DNA of 64,000 nt, from positions 372,001-436,000 of the forward strand of contig JAJPKE010000045.1 in the NCBI GenBank assembly GCA_021323855.1. The letters are read 5' to 3'. The DNA is from Chloroflexota bacterium (GTDB lineage: Bacteria > Chloroflexota > Ktedonobacteria > Ktedonobacterales > JADMIN01). The notes beneath the pieces were generated by a model. The model was not told the origin of the DNA. It saw only the letters and a program-made list of their open reading frames with translations, and did no database searches. The translations under genes were made by a program, and so were the position numbers. Position 1 is the first letter of the stretch, and each line of letters opens with the position of its first letter. Positions 8,439 through 16,733 of this stretch are shown here, piece after piece.

Positions 8439-9170
8439 ATGAACGAACCTCCAAAGCTGACTAATACCGAGGCGATTAGCGCCTGGTCTCAGGTTTCGCC
8501 AGAAATGGTGGCAAACTTTGGTGATGAGGGTGACTTCACCCGCCGGTATCTCTTGAATCCGGCGCTGTTCGCGCTGCTGGGCGACGTGGCGGGGAAAGCC
8601 GTCCTCGATGCGGGATGCGGGCAGGGCTATCTCTGCCGGATGCTGGCAAAACGGGGTGCAGCCGTTACTGGTGTCGAGTTTGCGGACGCCTGGTATGCGT
8701 ATGCAGCGCAACGCGAACAGGCGGAGCCGCTGGGGATTCACTACCTTCAGGCGGATCTCTCCACCTGGCCCGGTCTCCCTGAGATGTTTGACTCTGTGAT
8801 TGCCAACATGGTGCTGATGGATATTCCCGACTATCTACCGGCGCTGCATACCTGCGTCGCTTCGCTCAAACGCGGAGGCGAGTTGATTGTCTCGCTCCTG
8901 CATCCCTGCTTCGAGGAGCCGGGTGCAGCGTGGAAGGAAAAGGGCTATGTCGAAGTACGTGAGTATTTTCAGGAGCGCCCGGTTGCGCAAACCTATGGCT
9001 ATTTCATTCACCGGCCACTGAGCGCCTATCTCAATAGCATCATACAAGCGGGTTGCCAGATCCAACGCATCATTGAGCCACAATTAGAGGAAAGCGTCGC
9101 GCGGGAGCATCACGCCGAACGCTATTGGCATGTGCCAGGCTATGTGGTGATCTCTGCGGTGAAGTCTTGA
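8439..9170 (+). CDS. Class I SAM-dependent methyltransferase
   Basis: The 243-residue protein has the Rossmann methyltransferase signature AVLDAGCGQGYLCRMLA (motif I) at about 50-66, with the acidic motif II in VTGVEFAD, motif III around YLQADLSTWP, and the post-motif FDSVIANMVLMDIPDY. This places it among small-molecule or ubiquinone-type (Methyltransf_11/25) enzymes. The C-terminal half is variable and would set the substrate, which is unknown. It stands alone, between a hairpin after the ABC-F gene and a shared hairpin facing the convergent MMPL gene. Confidence 0.8.
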   Translation: MNEPPKLTNTEAISAWSQVSPEMVANFGDEGDFTRRYLLNPALFALLGDVAGKAVLDAGCGQGYLCRMLAKRGAAVTGVEFADAWYAYAAQREQAEPLGIHYLQADLSTWPGLPEMFDSVIANMVLMDIPDYLPALHTCVASLKRGGELIVSLLHPCFEEPGAAWKEKGYVEVREYFQERPVAQTYGYFIHRPLSAYLNSIIQAGCQIQRIIEPQLEESVAREHHAERYWHVPGYVVISAVKS

Positions 9171-9183
9171 TTCGTGATATGAC

Positions 9184-9221
9184 GCCTGCCCGGAATCAAC
9201 CAATAGCGACTCCGGGCAGGC
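9184..9221. terminator. Shared hairpin between convergent genes
   Basis: GCCTGCCCGGA (9184-9194) pairs perfectly with TCCGGGCAGGC (9211-9221). It sits between the methyltransferase (+) and the MMPL exporter (-) and could terminate both. T-tracts are poor on both sides. Confidence 0.5.
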
Positions 9222-9247
9222 TTGCCTGTACATTGGCAAACCGCTGT

Positions 9248-11617
9248 TTATCGTTGCTCCGCCGGTAATGGACGCCCTGGTAGCCACCAGTTCCAGCGAC
9301 CCAGCAGGCGCATCGTCGCGGGCACCAGCAGCGTGCGGATGATCGTCGCATCCACCAGCACGGCCACCGTCATGCCCAGGCCAAGCTCCTGCATCGAAAC
9401 CAGCGACGTGAAGGCGAACGCGCCGGTGACGATGGCGAAGAGCAGCGCCGCGTTGGTAATCACGCCGCCAGTCTTTTCCAGGCCGCGCGCCACCGCATAG
9501 CGGTTGTTGTGCGTGCGCAGCCACTCCTCACGAATGCGCGAGAGCAAGAACACCTCGTAGTCCATCGAGAGGCCGAAGAGGATGCAGAAGATCAGAATTG
9601 GCATCGTGCTATCCAGGAAGCCGCTGCTGGTGAAGTTCAGCACGTTGGAGAAGTGACCCCACTGGAAAACGAAGACCAACACACCATACGATGCGGCGAG
9701 CGAGAGGATATTCACGATCACGGCTTTGAGCGGCAGCAGCACCGAGCGGAACATGATGAGCAGCAAGAGATAGGTGGCCGCCAGGATAAACAGTACCGCT
9801 TTGGGGAAGTTGCTATAGAGATAGCGGGTGAAGTCCAGACTGAGCGCCTGCGTCCCGCCGACCTGCACCTTCAGCCCAGGAGCCTGCGCCTGATCGCCCG
9901 CGCGGATCGCGTCAATCAGCGCCGTACCCTGCGTGCTATCCATCTTTGTGTCGCTGGTGAGCGTGATGACCGTCGTGCCGCCGTTGGTAGTCGCCTTCAC
10001 CAGTTGCGCCAGCTCAGGAGACTGCCCATACGCGCCGGAGCTATAGAGTGCCGCCAGTTGCGCCTCGCTCAGCGTTTGGCCGCCCGGCACTGCCGGTGGA
10101 TGCGTCAGGCTGACGACGCTGGTGATATGCTCCTGACCCGCCAGCCACTCGGTGAGTTGATTCACCTGCGCCAGGTGATCGGCAGTCAGCATGCTGGAGC
10201 CATCGCGCGTCTGCACGACGACATAGATGGGGCTGGCGGTGACGCTCGGAAACTGCTGGCCGAGGATGGTATACGCTTTCTGCGCCTCACTATTATTTGG
10301 CAGGCTGACGGCGCCATACGTGCCCAACTGCATCGAGAAGATTGGCCAGCCCAGCAGCGCCAGCAGCGCCACGCAGGCCAGCAACACCAGCACCGGGCGC
10401 CGCATCACCCCCAGCGCCCAGGTATGCCAGAAGCCGCGTTGCTCGTCGTTATCTGCCGTGGCATCTGTCGCTTTGGGCATCATAAACCGGCCCAGCAGCG
10501 GGATACGCAGCGCATTGACGCGGGGGCCGAGGATGGCGAGGATGGCTGGCATCAGCGTGAGCGCCGCCAGCACAGCCGCCGCGACGGTCAGCGCGCCGCC
10601 AACGCCGAACGAAGCCATGAAGGGAATGCCGATCAGGAAGAGACCGCAGAAGCCGATCATCACCGTCAGGCCGCTGAAGAGAATCGCCTCGCCGGTGGTG
10701 GCGACCGACCAGGAGATTGCGTCGCGCACGTTCGCGCCTTTTGCCAGTTCCTCGCGGAAGCGGCGCACCATGAAGAGGCTATAGTCAATCGAGATGCCCA
10801 GGCCGATGACGGTGGCGACGTTGAGGACGAAGATGCTCGTCCAGGTATGCGCGGCCACGATGTAGAGCAGCGCCAGCGCCACCGGCACGGCCACCAGCGC
10901 CAGCAGCAGCGGCATTAGTGCGGCCACCAGCGTGCCGAAGACGATCAGCAGAATCACCAGCGCAATCGGCAGCGTCACGCTTTCGGCATGCTCGATGTCC
11001 TGCTGCGTAAGCTGGTTGTATTCCAGGAAGGTCTCAGGATCGCCGGTGACATAGGCGCGGGCGGGGCCAGTTGTGGGCAGCAGCTTACGGAAGCTGGTCA
11101 TGGACTGCTGCATGGTGCTGGAATCCTGGTCGAAGCCCACCATAACATAGGTTGTCTTGCCGTCGCGTCCCACGCCGCCACTCGCTACGCCGGTGACATG
11201 GGCAAAGGTGCGCGCCTGGCTCATGAAATCGTTGACTTCCTGCTGGAAGGCGGGGTCACTCACCGGCGTCGTGTTGGATTGGAAGACGACTAGCGCCTCC
11301 GAAGGCGGCTGGTGCAGCGCATTGCTGAGGGTGTTGTTGGCGTGAGCGGCCTCGCTGCTATCATAGGAGTAACCGCCGCTCTGAAGCACGGTGGAGAGCC
11401 GCGCGGCGAAGGGAACGCTCGCTGCCAGGCCGATCAGCCAGAGCGCAAGAACCACCCAGCGGAAGCGATGTACTAGCCGTCCATAGGCTAACCCCAGCCG
11501 GTATGCGCCGTGGGCTGCGCCGCCGTTGCGTTTGTTCTGTCGTTCTACCGATGAAGAAGCCGTGTCTGCCGGTTGCGATGGTTGGGATGGTTGCGGAGTG
11601 GGTATCTGTGTTTGCAT
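9248..11617 (-). CDS. MMPL/RND-family exporter under TetR control
   Basis: The 789-residue protein has the MMPL layout: an N-terminal membrane segment, a large extracellular loop, five membrane segments, then a second copy of the same plan. The two proton-relay Asp-Tyr pairs typical of MmpL proteins are present as GISIDYSLFMVRRFREEL and GLSMDYEVFLLSRIREEW. Such pumps export lipids or drugs using the proton gradient. The N-terminus (QIPTPQPSQPSQP) is Gln/Pro/Ser rich and cytoplasmic. The upstream gap carries two identical 17-bp palindromes, and the next gene upstream on the same strand is a TetR repressor, so repression with induction by the exported ligand is likely. Substrate is unknown. Confidence 0.9.
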   Translation of the reverse strand: MQTQIPTPQPSQPSQPADTASSSVERQNKRNGGAAHGAYRLGLAYGRLVHRFRWVVLALWLIGLAASVPFAARLSTVLQSGGYSYDSSEAAHANNTLSNALHQPPSEALVVFQSNTTPVSDPAFQQEVNDFMSQARTFAHVTGVASGGVGRDGKTTYVMVGFDQDSSTMQQSMTSFRKLLPTTGPARAYVTGDPETFLEYNQLTQQDIEHAESVTLPIALVILLIVFGTLVAALMPLLLALVAVPVALALLYIVAAHTWTSIFVLNVATVIGLGISIDYSLFMVRRFREELAKGANVRDAISWSVATTGEAILFSGLTVMIGFCGLFLIGIPFMASFGVGGALTVAAAVLAALTLMPAILAILGPRVNALRIPLLGRFMMPKATDATADNDEQRGFWHTWALGVMRRPVLVLLACVALLALLGWPIFSMQLGTYGAVSLPNNSEAQKAYTILGQQFPSVTASPIYVVVQTRDGSSMLTADHLAQVNQLTEWLAGQEHITSVVSLTHPPAVPGGQTLSEAQLAALYSSGAYGQSPELAQLVKATTNGGTTVITLTSDTKMDSTQGTALIDAIRAGDQAQAPGLKVQVGGTQALSLDFTRYLYSNFPKAVLFILAATYLLLLIMFRSVLLPLKAVIVNILSLAASYGVLVFVFQWGHFSNVLNFTSSGFLDSTMPILIFCILFGLSMDYEVFLLSRIREEWLRTHNNRYAVARGLEKTGGVITNAALLFAIVTGAFAFTSLVSMQELGLGMTVAVLVDATIIRTLLVPATMRLLGRWNWWLPGRPLPAEQR

Positions 11618-11801
11618 AGGGACACATATCCAATCTGTCGTGAGACTCGTTGCACTACGCTGGCGTTGCTGACCCTGTTCAGCGTTGCCTTCAATTGCGC
11701 CAAACTTGGGCGCATACCTCTCTCATCACTCCAAAAGATGTGCGAAGATTTGCTTGCCACCCGGCCCTGCTCACCACAATGAGCAGATAGCTGTCTGAAA
11801 A

Positions 11802-11818
11802 TGACTGATAATCAGTCA
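11802..11818. promoter_or_regulatory. Operator palindrome 1 upstream of the MMPL exporter
   Basis: TGACTGATAATCAGTCA is a perfect inverted repeat of 7-bp arms around a 3-base centre. It is repeated exactly at 11861. The size and symmetry fit a TetR-family operator, and the TetR gene begins 60 bp beyond the second copy. Confidence 0.8.
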
Positions 11819-11860
11819 GTAGCCTGCAAAATGAAAGGCGAACAATTGCCGCTCGCCTTG

Positions 11861-11877
11861 TGACTGATAATCAGTCA
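11861..11877. promoter_or_regulatory. Operator palindrome 2 upstream of the MMPL exporter
   Basis: This is an exact copy of the 17-bp palindrome at 11802, with 59 bp between centres (about 5.6 helical turns). Both lie between the tetR stop and the MMPL start, the expected place for control of the exporter promoter. Confidence 0.8.
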
Positions 11878-11940
11878 TTCACGATTCTAACAATTATTTC
11901 TCGTTCGCGCAAGAGGAAGAAAAAATTGCTAGAAGAGCCG

Positions 11941-12531
11941 TCAGTGGAGACCAAGCGCGCTGCGAATGAAACGCGCGACTTCAGCGATATAGGCTTCGCT
12001 GGGGGTTTGCGCATGCGTCACGAAACACTCGTCGCCCGCATACTGGCAGAGGCCGACGATCAGCCGCGCCGAAAGTTCCGGGTTGACATCGGCAGACGCC
12101 ATGCCTGCGCTCTGCGCCTGGCGAATCAGGCCGCTGATGAAGCCATAGAAAGGCTGATACATCTCTTCGCAGAGCGCGCGCATCTCCGCCAGATTCAGGC
12201 GCGAGTGGATCACGTTCAGCACATCACGATAGCGACCCATCACCTCAAAGGTGGCTGCAACGCCCTCGTTGATAGCGCCGGTAAATGAATCGGCCTGCGA
12301 CACCGCCTGTTGCACCGCCGCCAGCATCTCAGTGTTCATTTCTTCGCCCAGCGCCATGACCAGCGCCGGTTTCGAGGGAAAATAGAGATAAAACGTTCCC
12401 TGCGCGACGCCAGCCCTGGCAACGATCTCTGAGACACGCGCAGCATCCAGCCCTTTCTCGGCCAGCACTTCGCGCGCTGCCTGCAAAATGGCGGCTCTCC
12501 TATCCAACCTATTACTGATTTCCGTTACCAT
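11941..12531 (-). CDS. TetR/AcrR-family repressor, probable regulator of the MMPL exporter
   Basis: The 196-residue protein has an N-terminal three-helix DNA-binding domain with the TetR signature VSEIVARAGVAQGTFYLYF at about 33-51, and a helical C-terminal ligand-binding domain (EGVAATFEVMGRYRDVLNV). The frame is open up to 12834, into the divergent sigma-factor gene, but the ATG at 12531 follows AGGTGATCC and begins a normal TetR N-terminus. It precedes the MMPL gene on the same strand, with two perfect palindromes between. By family knowledge it would bind as a dimer and release DNA on ligand binding. No clear copy of the operator is seen at its own start, so autoregulation is unproven. 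Confidence 0.88.
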   Translation of the reverse strand: MVTEISNRLDRRAAILQAAREVLAEKGLDAARVSEIVARAGVAQGTFYLYFPSKPALVMALGEEMNTEMLAAVQQAVSQADSFTGAINEGVAATFEVMGRYRDVLNVIHSRLNLAEMRALCEEMYQPFYGFISGLIRQAQSAGMASADVNPELSARLIVGLCQYAGDECFVTHAQTPSEAYIAEVARFIRSALGLH

Positions 12532-12700
12532 ATGAGGATCACCTGTCTTTCGCCACGCATGCGCATCATCGCGCCGCGTTTCCTCTTTATGATACACCAT
12601 TGAGTATAGAGGTATACACTCTCTACGCCCGGAAAAAATTTTGGTGTAAGGTATAGATACGCTGGCAGGACTGGTAAGTAGAAGGGAGGACGCTGAAGAG

Positions 12701-13933
12701 ATGTCTACTACGTCCAGAACTGAGACTGCCAGTGATGCTGGGATTGAACGTTTTCCTGTACATAACATCCTCACCGCTGATATAGAGCGCGCGTTTGCTG
12801 CCGCACAGCCGCGATTGCGCCGCATCGCACGCATGCGTGGTGCCTGCGCGGAAGCCGCCGATGATCTCGTGCAGGAGACATTTTACACCGCCTGGCGCTC
12901 GCTCGATATGCTGCGCACGCCGGAGCGGCTGGACGCCTGGCTCGATGGCATCTGCCGCAACCTCTGCCGGCGTTGGGCAGCGAAGCGCGCGGGCAGGGAG
13001 GCCGATTCGCTCGACCAGTTGCTACGCAATGACTTCGATGTTGCCGATGCGCAGACGCCAGACCCACTGGCGGAACTGGACCGCGCCGACCTGGAAGCGT
13101 TGCTCGATCAGGCGCTTGGGTATTTGCCATCCGCCAGCCGCGAGGCCGTCGAACTCTATTATCTCGCCAGCCTGCCACAACAGGACGCCGCGCGACGCCT
13201 GGGTATGACAATCAACGCGCTGGAGGTGCGGCTGCATCGTGCCCGCAAGCAGTTACGCGACGTTCTCTCCGGCGAACTGCGAGCCGAGGCGCTGGCGCTG
13301 GGTTGGGCGCCGGACGACGAGCCAGCAGAACTGGCAACCTGGCAGGAGACGCGCATCTGGTGCCCCTATTGTGGCGCTGGCAGGCTGCGCGGTCGTTTCG
13401 TCCTGCCGCCACACGACGGGGCAGGGCTGTTTCTGCTGTGTCCGCAGTGTGGGCGCAGCAGCGCCAACGCGCATATCGCTGATCTGCCACCGCTCGCCAC
13501 ACTCATGAGCGAGGTCAAGGGATTCAAGTCAGCCTGTTCGCGGCTGATGACCTGGGTGCATGGGTTCTATGTGCCCAGCTACGCCTCGCGCCAGGTGTTC
13601 TGCCCGAAATGCGGCGCTCCCACACCTGTGCGCATTGATGAGCCATGCGAGCGACCCGATGGCCATTGGGATGACTACACAATTTCGGCCAAGTGCCAGC
13701 GATGTAACGGTGATAGGCCAATGGAGTTTGCGCCGGGCCTTGCGCTCTGCCATCCAGTGGGCCGGCGATTTTGGCGCGACCAGGCGCGCATCCGCATCCA
13801 GTCCACGCATGAGATGGATTACGCCGGACGGCCTGCGCTCCGCATCACCTATGAGAGCGTTACGTCGTGCGCATCGCTGGTGCTGATCCTCGCGCGCGAC
13901 AGCTTTGAGGTGCTGGACACGTTTACCGCGTAG
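12701..13933 (+). CDS. ECF-type sigma factor with a double zinc-ribbon C-terminal extension
   Basis: The 410-residue protein has sigma region 2 at about 28-95 (DDLVQETFYTAWRSL, AWLDGICRNLCRR) and region 4 at about 133-190 (YLPSASREAVELYYLASL, RRLGMTINALEVRLHRARK). These match extracytoplasmic-function sigma factors, which end near residue 190. Here about 220 more residues follow, with four CxxC pairs at 221/224, 247/250, 301/304 and 332/335, suggesting two zinc ribbons. The extension may replace an anti-sigma partner or sense redox or metal; no anti-sigma gene is adjacent. It is divergent from tetR. Its target promoters are unknown. Confidence 0.82.
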   Translation: MSTTSRTETASDAGIERFPVHNILTADIERAFAAAQPRLRRIARMRGACAEAADDLVQETFYTAWRSLDMLRTPERLDAWLDGICRNLCRRWAAKRAGREADSLDQLLRNDFDVADAQTPDPLAELDRADLEALLDQALGYLPSASREAVELYYLASLPQQDAARRLGMTINALEVRLHRARKQLRDVLSGELRAEALALGWAPDDEPAELATWQETRIWCPYCGAGRLRGRFVLPPHDGAGLFLLCPQCGRSSANAHIADLPPLATLMSEVKGFKSACSRLMTWVHGFYVPSYASRQVFCPKCGAPTPVRIDEPCERPDGHWDDYTISAKCQRCNGDRPMEFAPGLALCHPVGRRFWRDQARIRIQSTHEMDYAGRPALRITYESVTSCASLVLILARDSFEVLDTFTA

Positions 13934-14008
13934 CTATCAGCATATTTCATCGCCTCATCCCTTCCACATACGCTGAATCACTGCTCATTCCAAGCGGGAG
14001 GCATTCTT

Positions 14009-15331
14009 ATGCGCTCAACCCTGCAATTGTTTCGTCGCCGCAACTTTCTCTTTCTCTGGGCGGCTTCACTGGTCTCCCAGATTGGCGACTGGGTGCTTAT
14101 CGCGGCGCTGCCGTTTTACATCTACGCGCGCACCGGCTCGGCGCTCGCCACCGGCGGCATGTTCATCGTCGAGACATTGCCAATGATTGCGCTCGGCTCC
14201 GTAGCTGGGGTGTTCGTGGACCGCTGGAATCGCAAGCATATCCTCGTCACGAGCGATCTCTTGCAATGCTTGCTTACGGCGCTGCTGCTCTTTGTCCAGT
14301 CGCCACGCTGGTTCTGGGTGATTTACGTTGTTGCCTTTGTGCAGTCCATCGTCGCGCAGTTTGCCAATCCCGCGTCCAGCGCCGTCCTGCCGCAGATTAC
14401 CGGTGAGGAGCAATTGGTAACGGCGAACGGTCTGCTGAGCGTCAACAACAATCTGGCGCGGCTCGTCGGCCCGGCGCTGGGTGGCATCGCGCTGGTGGTG
14501 TTCGATCTGCCGGGCGTCGTGTTGCTGGACGCCGCCTCGTTTCTCGGCTCAGGGATATTGCTGTCATTCCTGGTTCTTGCGCCTGCTGTGTCTGCTGCGC
14601 CCAATGCGGAAGCACAGAACACCGAACACTCACTTGCAACAGCAACGGGATTGCGGCGCATCTGGAATGAGTGGACGGCGGGGCTACGGTTGGTGCGGCG
14701 CGAACGCTGGATCAGCGTGCTATTTGTCGTTGTGGCTATCGCCGTGCTTGGCGACGGCATGATTACCGTGCTGCTCGCGCCGTTCGTTGGCAAGACGCTC
14801 CATGCCAACGCCGCCATCTTTGGGTGGGTTCTCACGGCGCGTGGCCTCGGCGGATTGATGGGTGGGCTGCTCATTGGGCAGGCCAACAAAGTGGCGCGGC
14901 CCAGGTACCTCATTGGGTTGAGCGCGCTGATAGATGGGCTGCTCATCGCCTGCATCGTCTGGCTTTCCAGCGTTCCCGCGACCATCGTATTGATTGCGGT
15001 GGCAGGCATTCCGGTCATCGGCTTCTACGTGGGTATCTCTGCGCTGCTCCAAAGCGGCGTGTCTGACCACTATCGCGGGCGCATCTTCGGCAGTTATTAC
15101 GCGCTCAATGCGCTGATGGTGCTGCCCGGTATGCTGTTCGCCAGCTTCGGCGGCGACCGCATTGGCATCGGCCCGATACTGGTCATTGCTGGCGGCCTCT
15201 ACGTGCTGGCGGGACTGGTGGCGCTGGTGTTCCTCAGACAACTCCCTACGTCCACGTCATCCCAGCCATCCATGCAGGAGCGTGGCGCAATGGATATTGA
15301 CCTGCCTGTTCAGGCTCAGCAAGCACTGTAG
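14009..15331 (+). CDS. MFS exporter (enterobactin/macrolide exporter-like), first of a pair
   Basis: The 440-residue protein starts MRSTLQLFRRRNFLFLWAASLVSQIGDWVL, typical of the MFS_3 group of exporters (EntS and Mef-like macrolide efflux). About twelve membrane segments are visible, and VAGVFVDRWNRKHILVTSD is the loop 2-3 motif. GGGAGG lies 8 bases before the ATG. It is followed 86 bp later by a related exporter on the same strand. The two are probably co-transcribed. The last ~30 residues are Ser/Thr rich and cytoplasmic. Substrate is unknown. Confidence 0.85.
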   Translation: MRSTLQLFRRRNFLFLWAASLVSQIGDWVLIAALPFYIYARTGSALATGGMFIVETLPMIALGSVAGVFVDRWNRKHILVTSDLLQCLLTALLLFVQSPRWFWVIYVVAFVQSIVAQFANPASSAVLPQITGEEQLVTANGLLSVNNNLARLVGPALGGIALVVFDLPGVVLLDAASFLGSGILLSFLVLAPAVSAAPNAEAQNTEHSLATATGLRRIWNEWTAGLRLVRRERWISVLFVVVAIAVLGDGMITVLLAPFVGKTLHANAAIFGWVLTARGLGGLMGGLLIGQANKVARPRYLIGLSALIDGLLIACIVWLSSVPATIVLIAVAGIPVIGFYVGISALLQSGVSDHYRGRIFGSYYALNALMVLPGMLFASFGGDRIGIGPILVIAGGLYVLAGLVALVFLRQLPTSTSSQPSMQERGAMDIDLPVQAQQAL

Positions 15332-15417
15332 CGCAATCGGTGCGCTGCTCCTCCGCCGGCATGTGCTACCATCCAGCCATGACGTTGCGTATTCTCGTCT
15401 CTGGAGAGGGAGCCATC

Positions 15418-16680
15418 ATGTCGCGGACCGGGCGCGATGCGGGGGATATACCGCTGTGGCGAAACCGCGCCTTTCGCTTGATCTGGGCCGGGCAGACGGT
15501 CTCGCTCTTTGGCGATCAGGTGACGGCGCTGGCGCTGCCCTGGCTGATTCTGCTTCAGACGCATTCGGCGCTGGCGGCGGGAGTGGTTGCCGCCGCGCGC
15601 TACCTGCCGCTGGTCACGCTTGGCCTCTTTGCCGGTGTCGCTGCCGATGCGATTGACCGCCGCGCCTTGATGATCGCCAGCGACATTGGGCGGGCGCTGG
15701 CGCTGGGTGGCATTGCGTTGCTGGGCATCTGGGAGCCGTCGCCGCCGCTCTGGTCGCTCATCATCGTGGTGCTGGCGCTGGGCAGCGGGCAGTTGCTCTT
15801 CCAGGTGGCCTACGATGCGTGGCTGCCGGATGTCACCGGCGAGGCGCAATTGAGCCAGGCCAATGCTGCGTTCGAGGCCACCGATGCGGCTAGCGTACTG
15901 GCGGGCTTTCCGCTGGCGGGTGTTCTCATTGCGGCGCTTGGTCCAACGCTTGCGCTTGGCGCCGACGCCTGCTCCTATATCGTCTCCGTCCTCACCCTCA
16001 GTCGTGTTCGCTCTGCTGCCCCTACATCCACAGTGGCGCAACAGGGCGCACGCCGGCGGTTCCGCGTGCTGCTCGCTGAGGCCGGCGACGGCATCCACCT
16101 GATGCTGACTGACCCGGCGCAGCGGCTGCTGCTGGGCGTCAGCACGGCAATTTACCTGAACGTCGGCTCCGTGACGGTATTGCTGGCAACGCTGACGCAA
16201 CTGCGCCTGCACCTCACGGCATGGCAGGCGGGAATCGTCTTTGGCGCGATGGGCGTTGGCGGGTTGATCGGCAGCGCGCTCGCGCCACGCCTCTACGCAT
16301 GGGGCTGGCGGCGTGGGCTGGCCTGTGTGCTGGTGGTGGCCGCGTTCGGCTGCCTCGGTCTGGCCTGGGCGAGCATGCTTGATCCTGCCGCTGGCTTCGC
16401 TGTCGCCATCGTTGCCGATCCGCTGATGGACGGGTCGGTGGCGCTGGGCTTCGTGCTGGTGCTGACGGCGACGACGCTCATTACGCCACCGGGGCTACGT
16501 GGTCGGGTAAATGCCGCGCGCATCATCTACGCCGCGTTCGTGCGCGGTCTGGCGGCGTTGGGTGGCGGCGCGCTCGCCGGGATGGGCAACCCACTGTCTG
16601 CGTTTATGCTGCTCGCGTTAGGGTTTCTGCTAGCTGCACTCATTGCCGCCCGCGCACGTGTGGAAGCCAGCGTGAAGTAA
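15418..16680 (+). CDS. MFS exporter, second of the pair
   Basis: The 420-residue protein belongs to the same MFS_3-like group: PLWRNRAFRLIWAGQTVSLFGDQVTALALP is its first helix region (split here as PLWRNRAF and LIWAGQTVSLFGD), and GLFAGVAADAIDRRALMIAS is the loop motif. The frame is open from 15340, but GGAGAGGG sits 8 bases before the ATG at 15418, which starts a normal cytoplasmic N-terminus. It ends 13 bp before a dispersed palindrome and converges with the lysozyme-fold lipoprotein gene. Confidence 0.82.
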   Translation: MSRTGRDAGDIPLWRNRAFRLIWAGQTVSLFGDQVTALALPWLILLQTHSALAAGVVAAARYLPLVTLGLFAGVAADAIDRRALMIASDIGRALALGGIALLGIWEPSPPLWSLIIVVLALGSGQLLFQVAYDAWLPDVTGEAQLSQANAAFEATDAASVLAGFPLAGVLIAALGPTLALGADACSYIVSVLTLSRVRSAAPTSTVAQQGARRRFRVLLAEAGDGIHLMLTDPAQRLLLGVSTAIYLNVGSVTVLLATLTQLRLHLTAWQAGIVFGAMGVGGLIGSALAPRLYAWGWRRGLACVLVVAAFGCLGLAWASMLDPAAGFAVAIVADPLMDGSVALGFVLVLTATTLITPPGLRGRVNAARIIYAAFVRGLAALGGGALAGMGNPLSAFMLLALGFLLAALIAARARVEASVK

Positions 16681-16693
16681 GTGGAAACTGCGG

Positions 16694-16733
16694 TTCCCCC
16701 TCTCTTTGTGGGAGAGGGGGTCAGGGGGTGAGG
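16694..16733. repeat. Dispersed GC-rich palindrome, copy 1
   Basis: CCCCCTCTC (16696-16704) pairs with GAGAGGGGG (16712-16720), and a G-rich tail TCAGGGGGTGAGG follows. It ends directly at the stop codon of the minus-strand lipoprotein gene (16734-16736). Related copies are at 23851, 27616, 49804 and 61459. Confidence 0.75.

Noticed and set aside
9509..10918. A 469-codon open frame opposite the MMPL gene
   Set aside because: It reads antisense through a clear MMPL exporter with conserved motifs; its composition (Arg/His/Gln/Glu rich, no folds) is that of a GC-rich shadow.
12532..12834. N-terminal extension of the TetR protein to 297 residues
   Set aside because: It would run into the divergent sigma-factor gene, and the ATG at 12531 has an SD and the standard TetR start.
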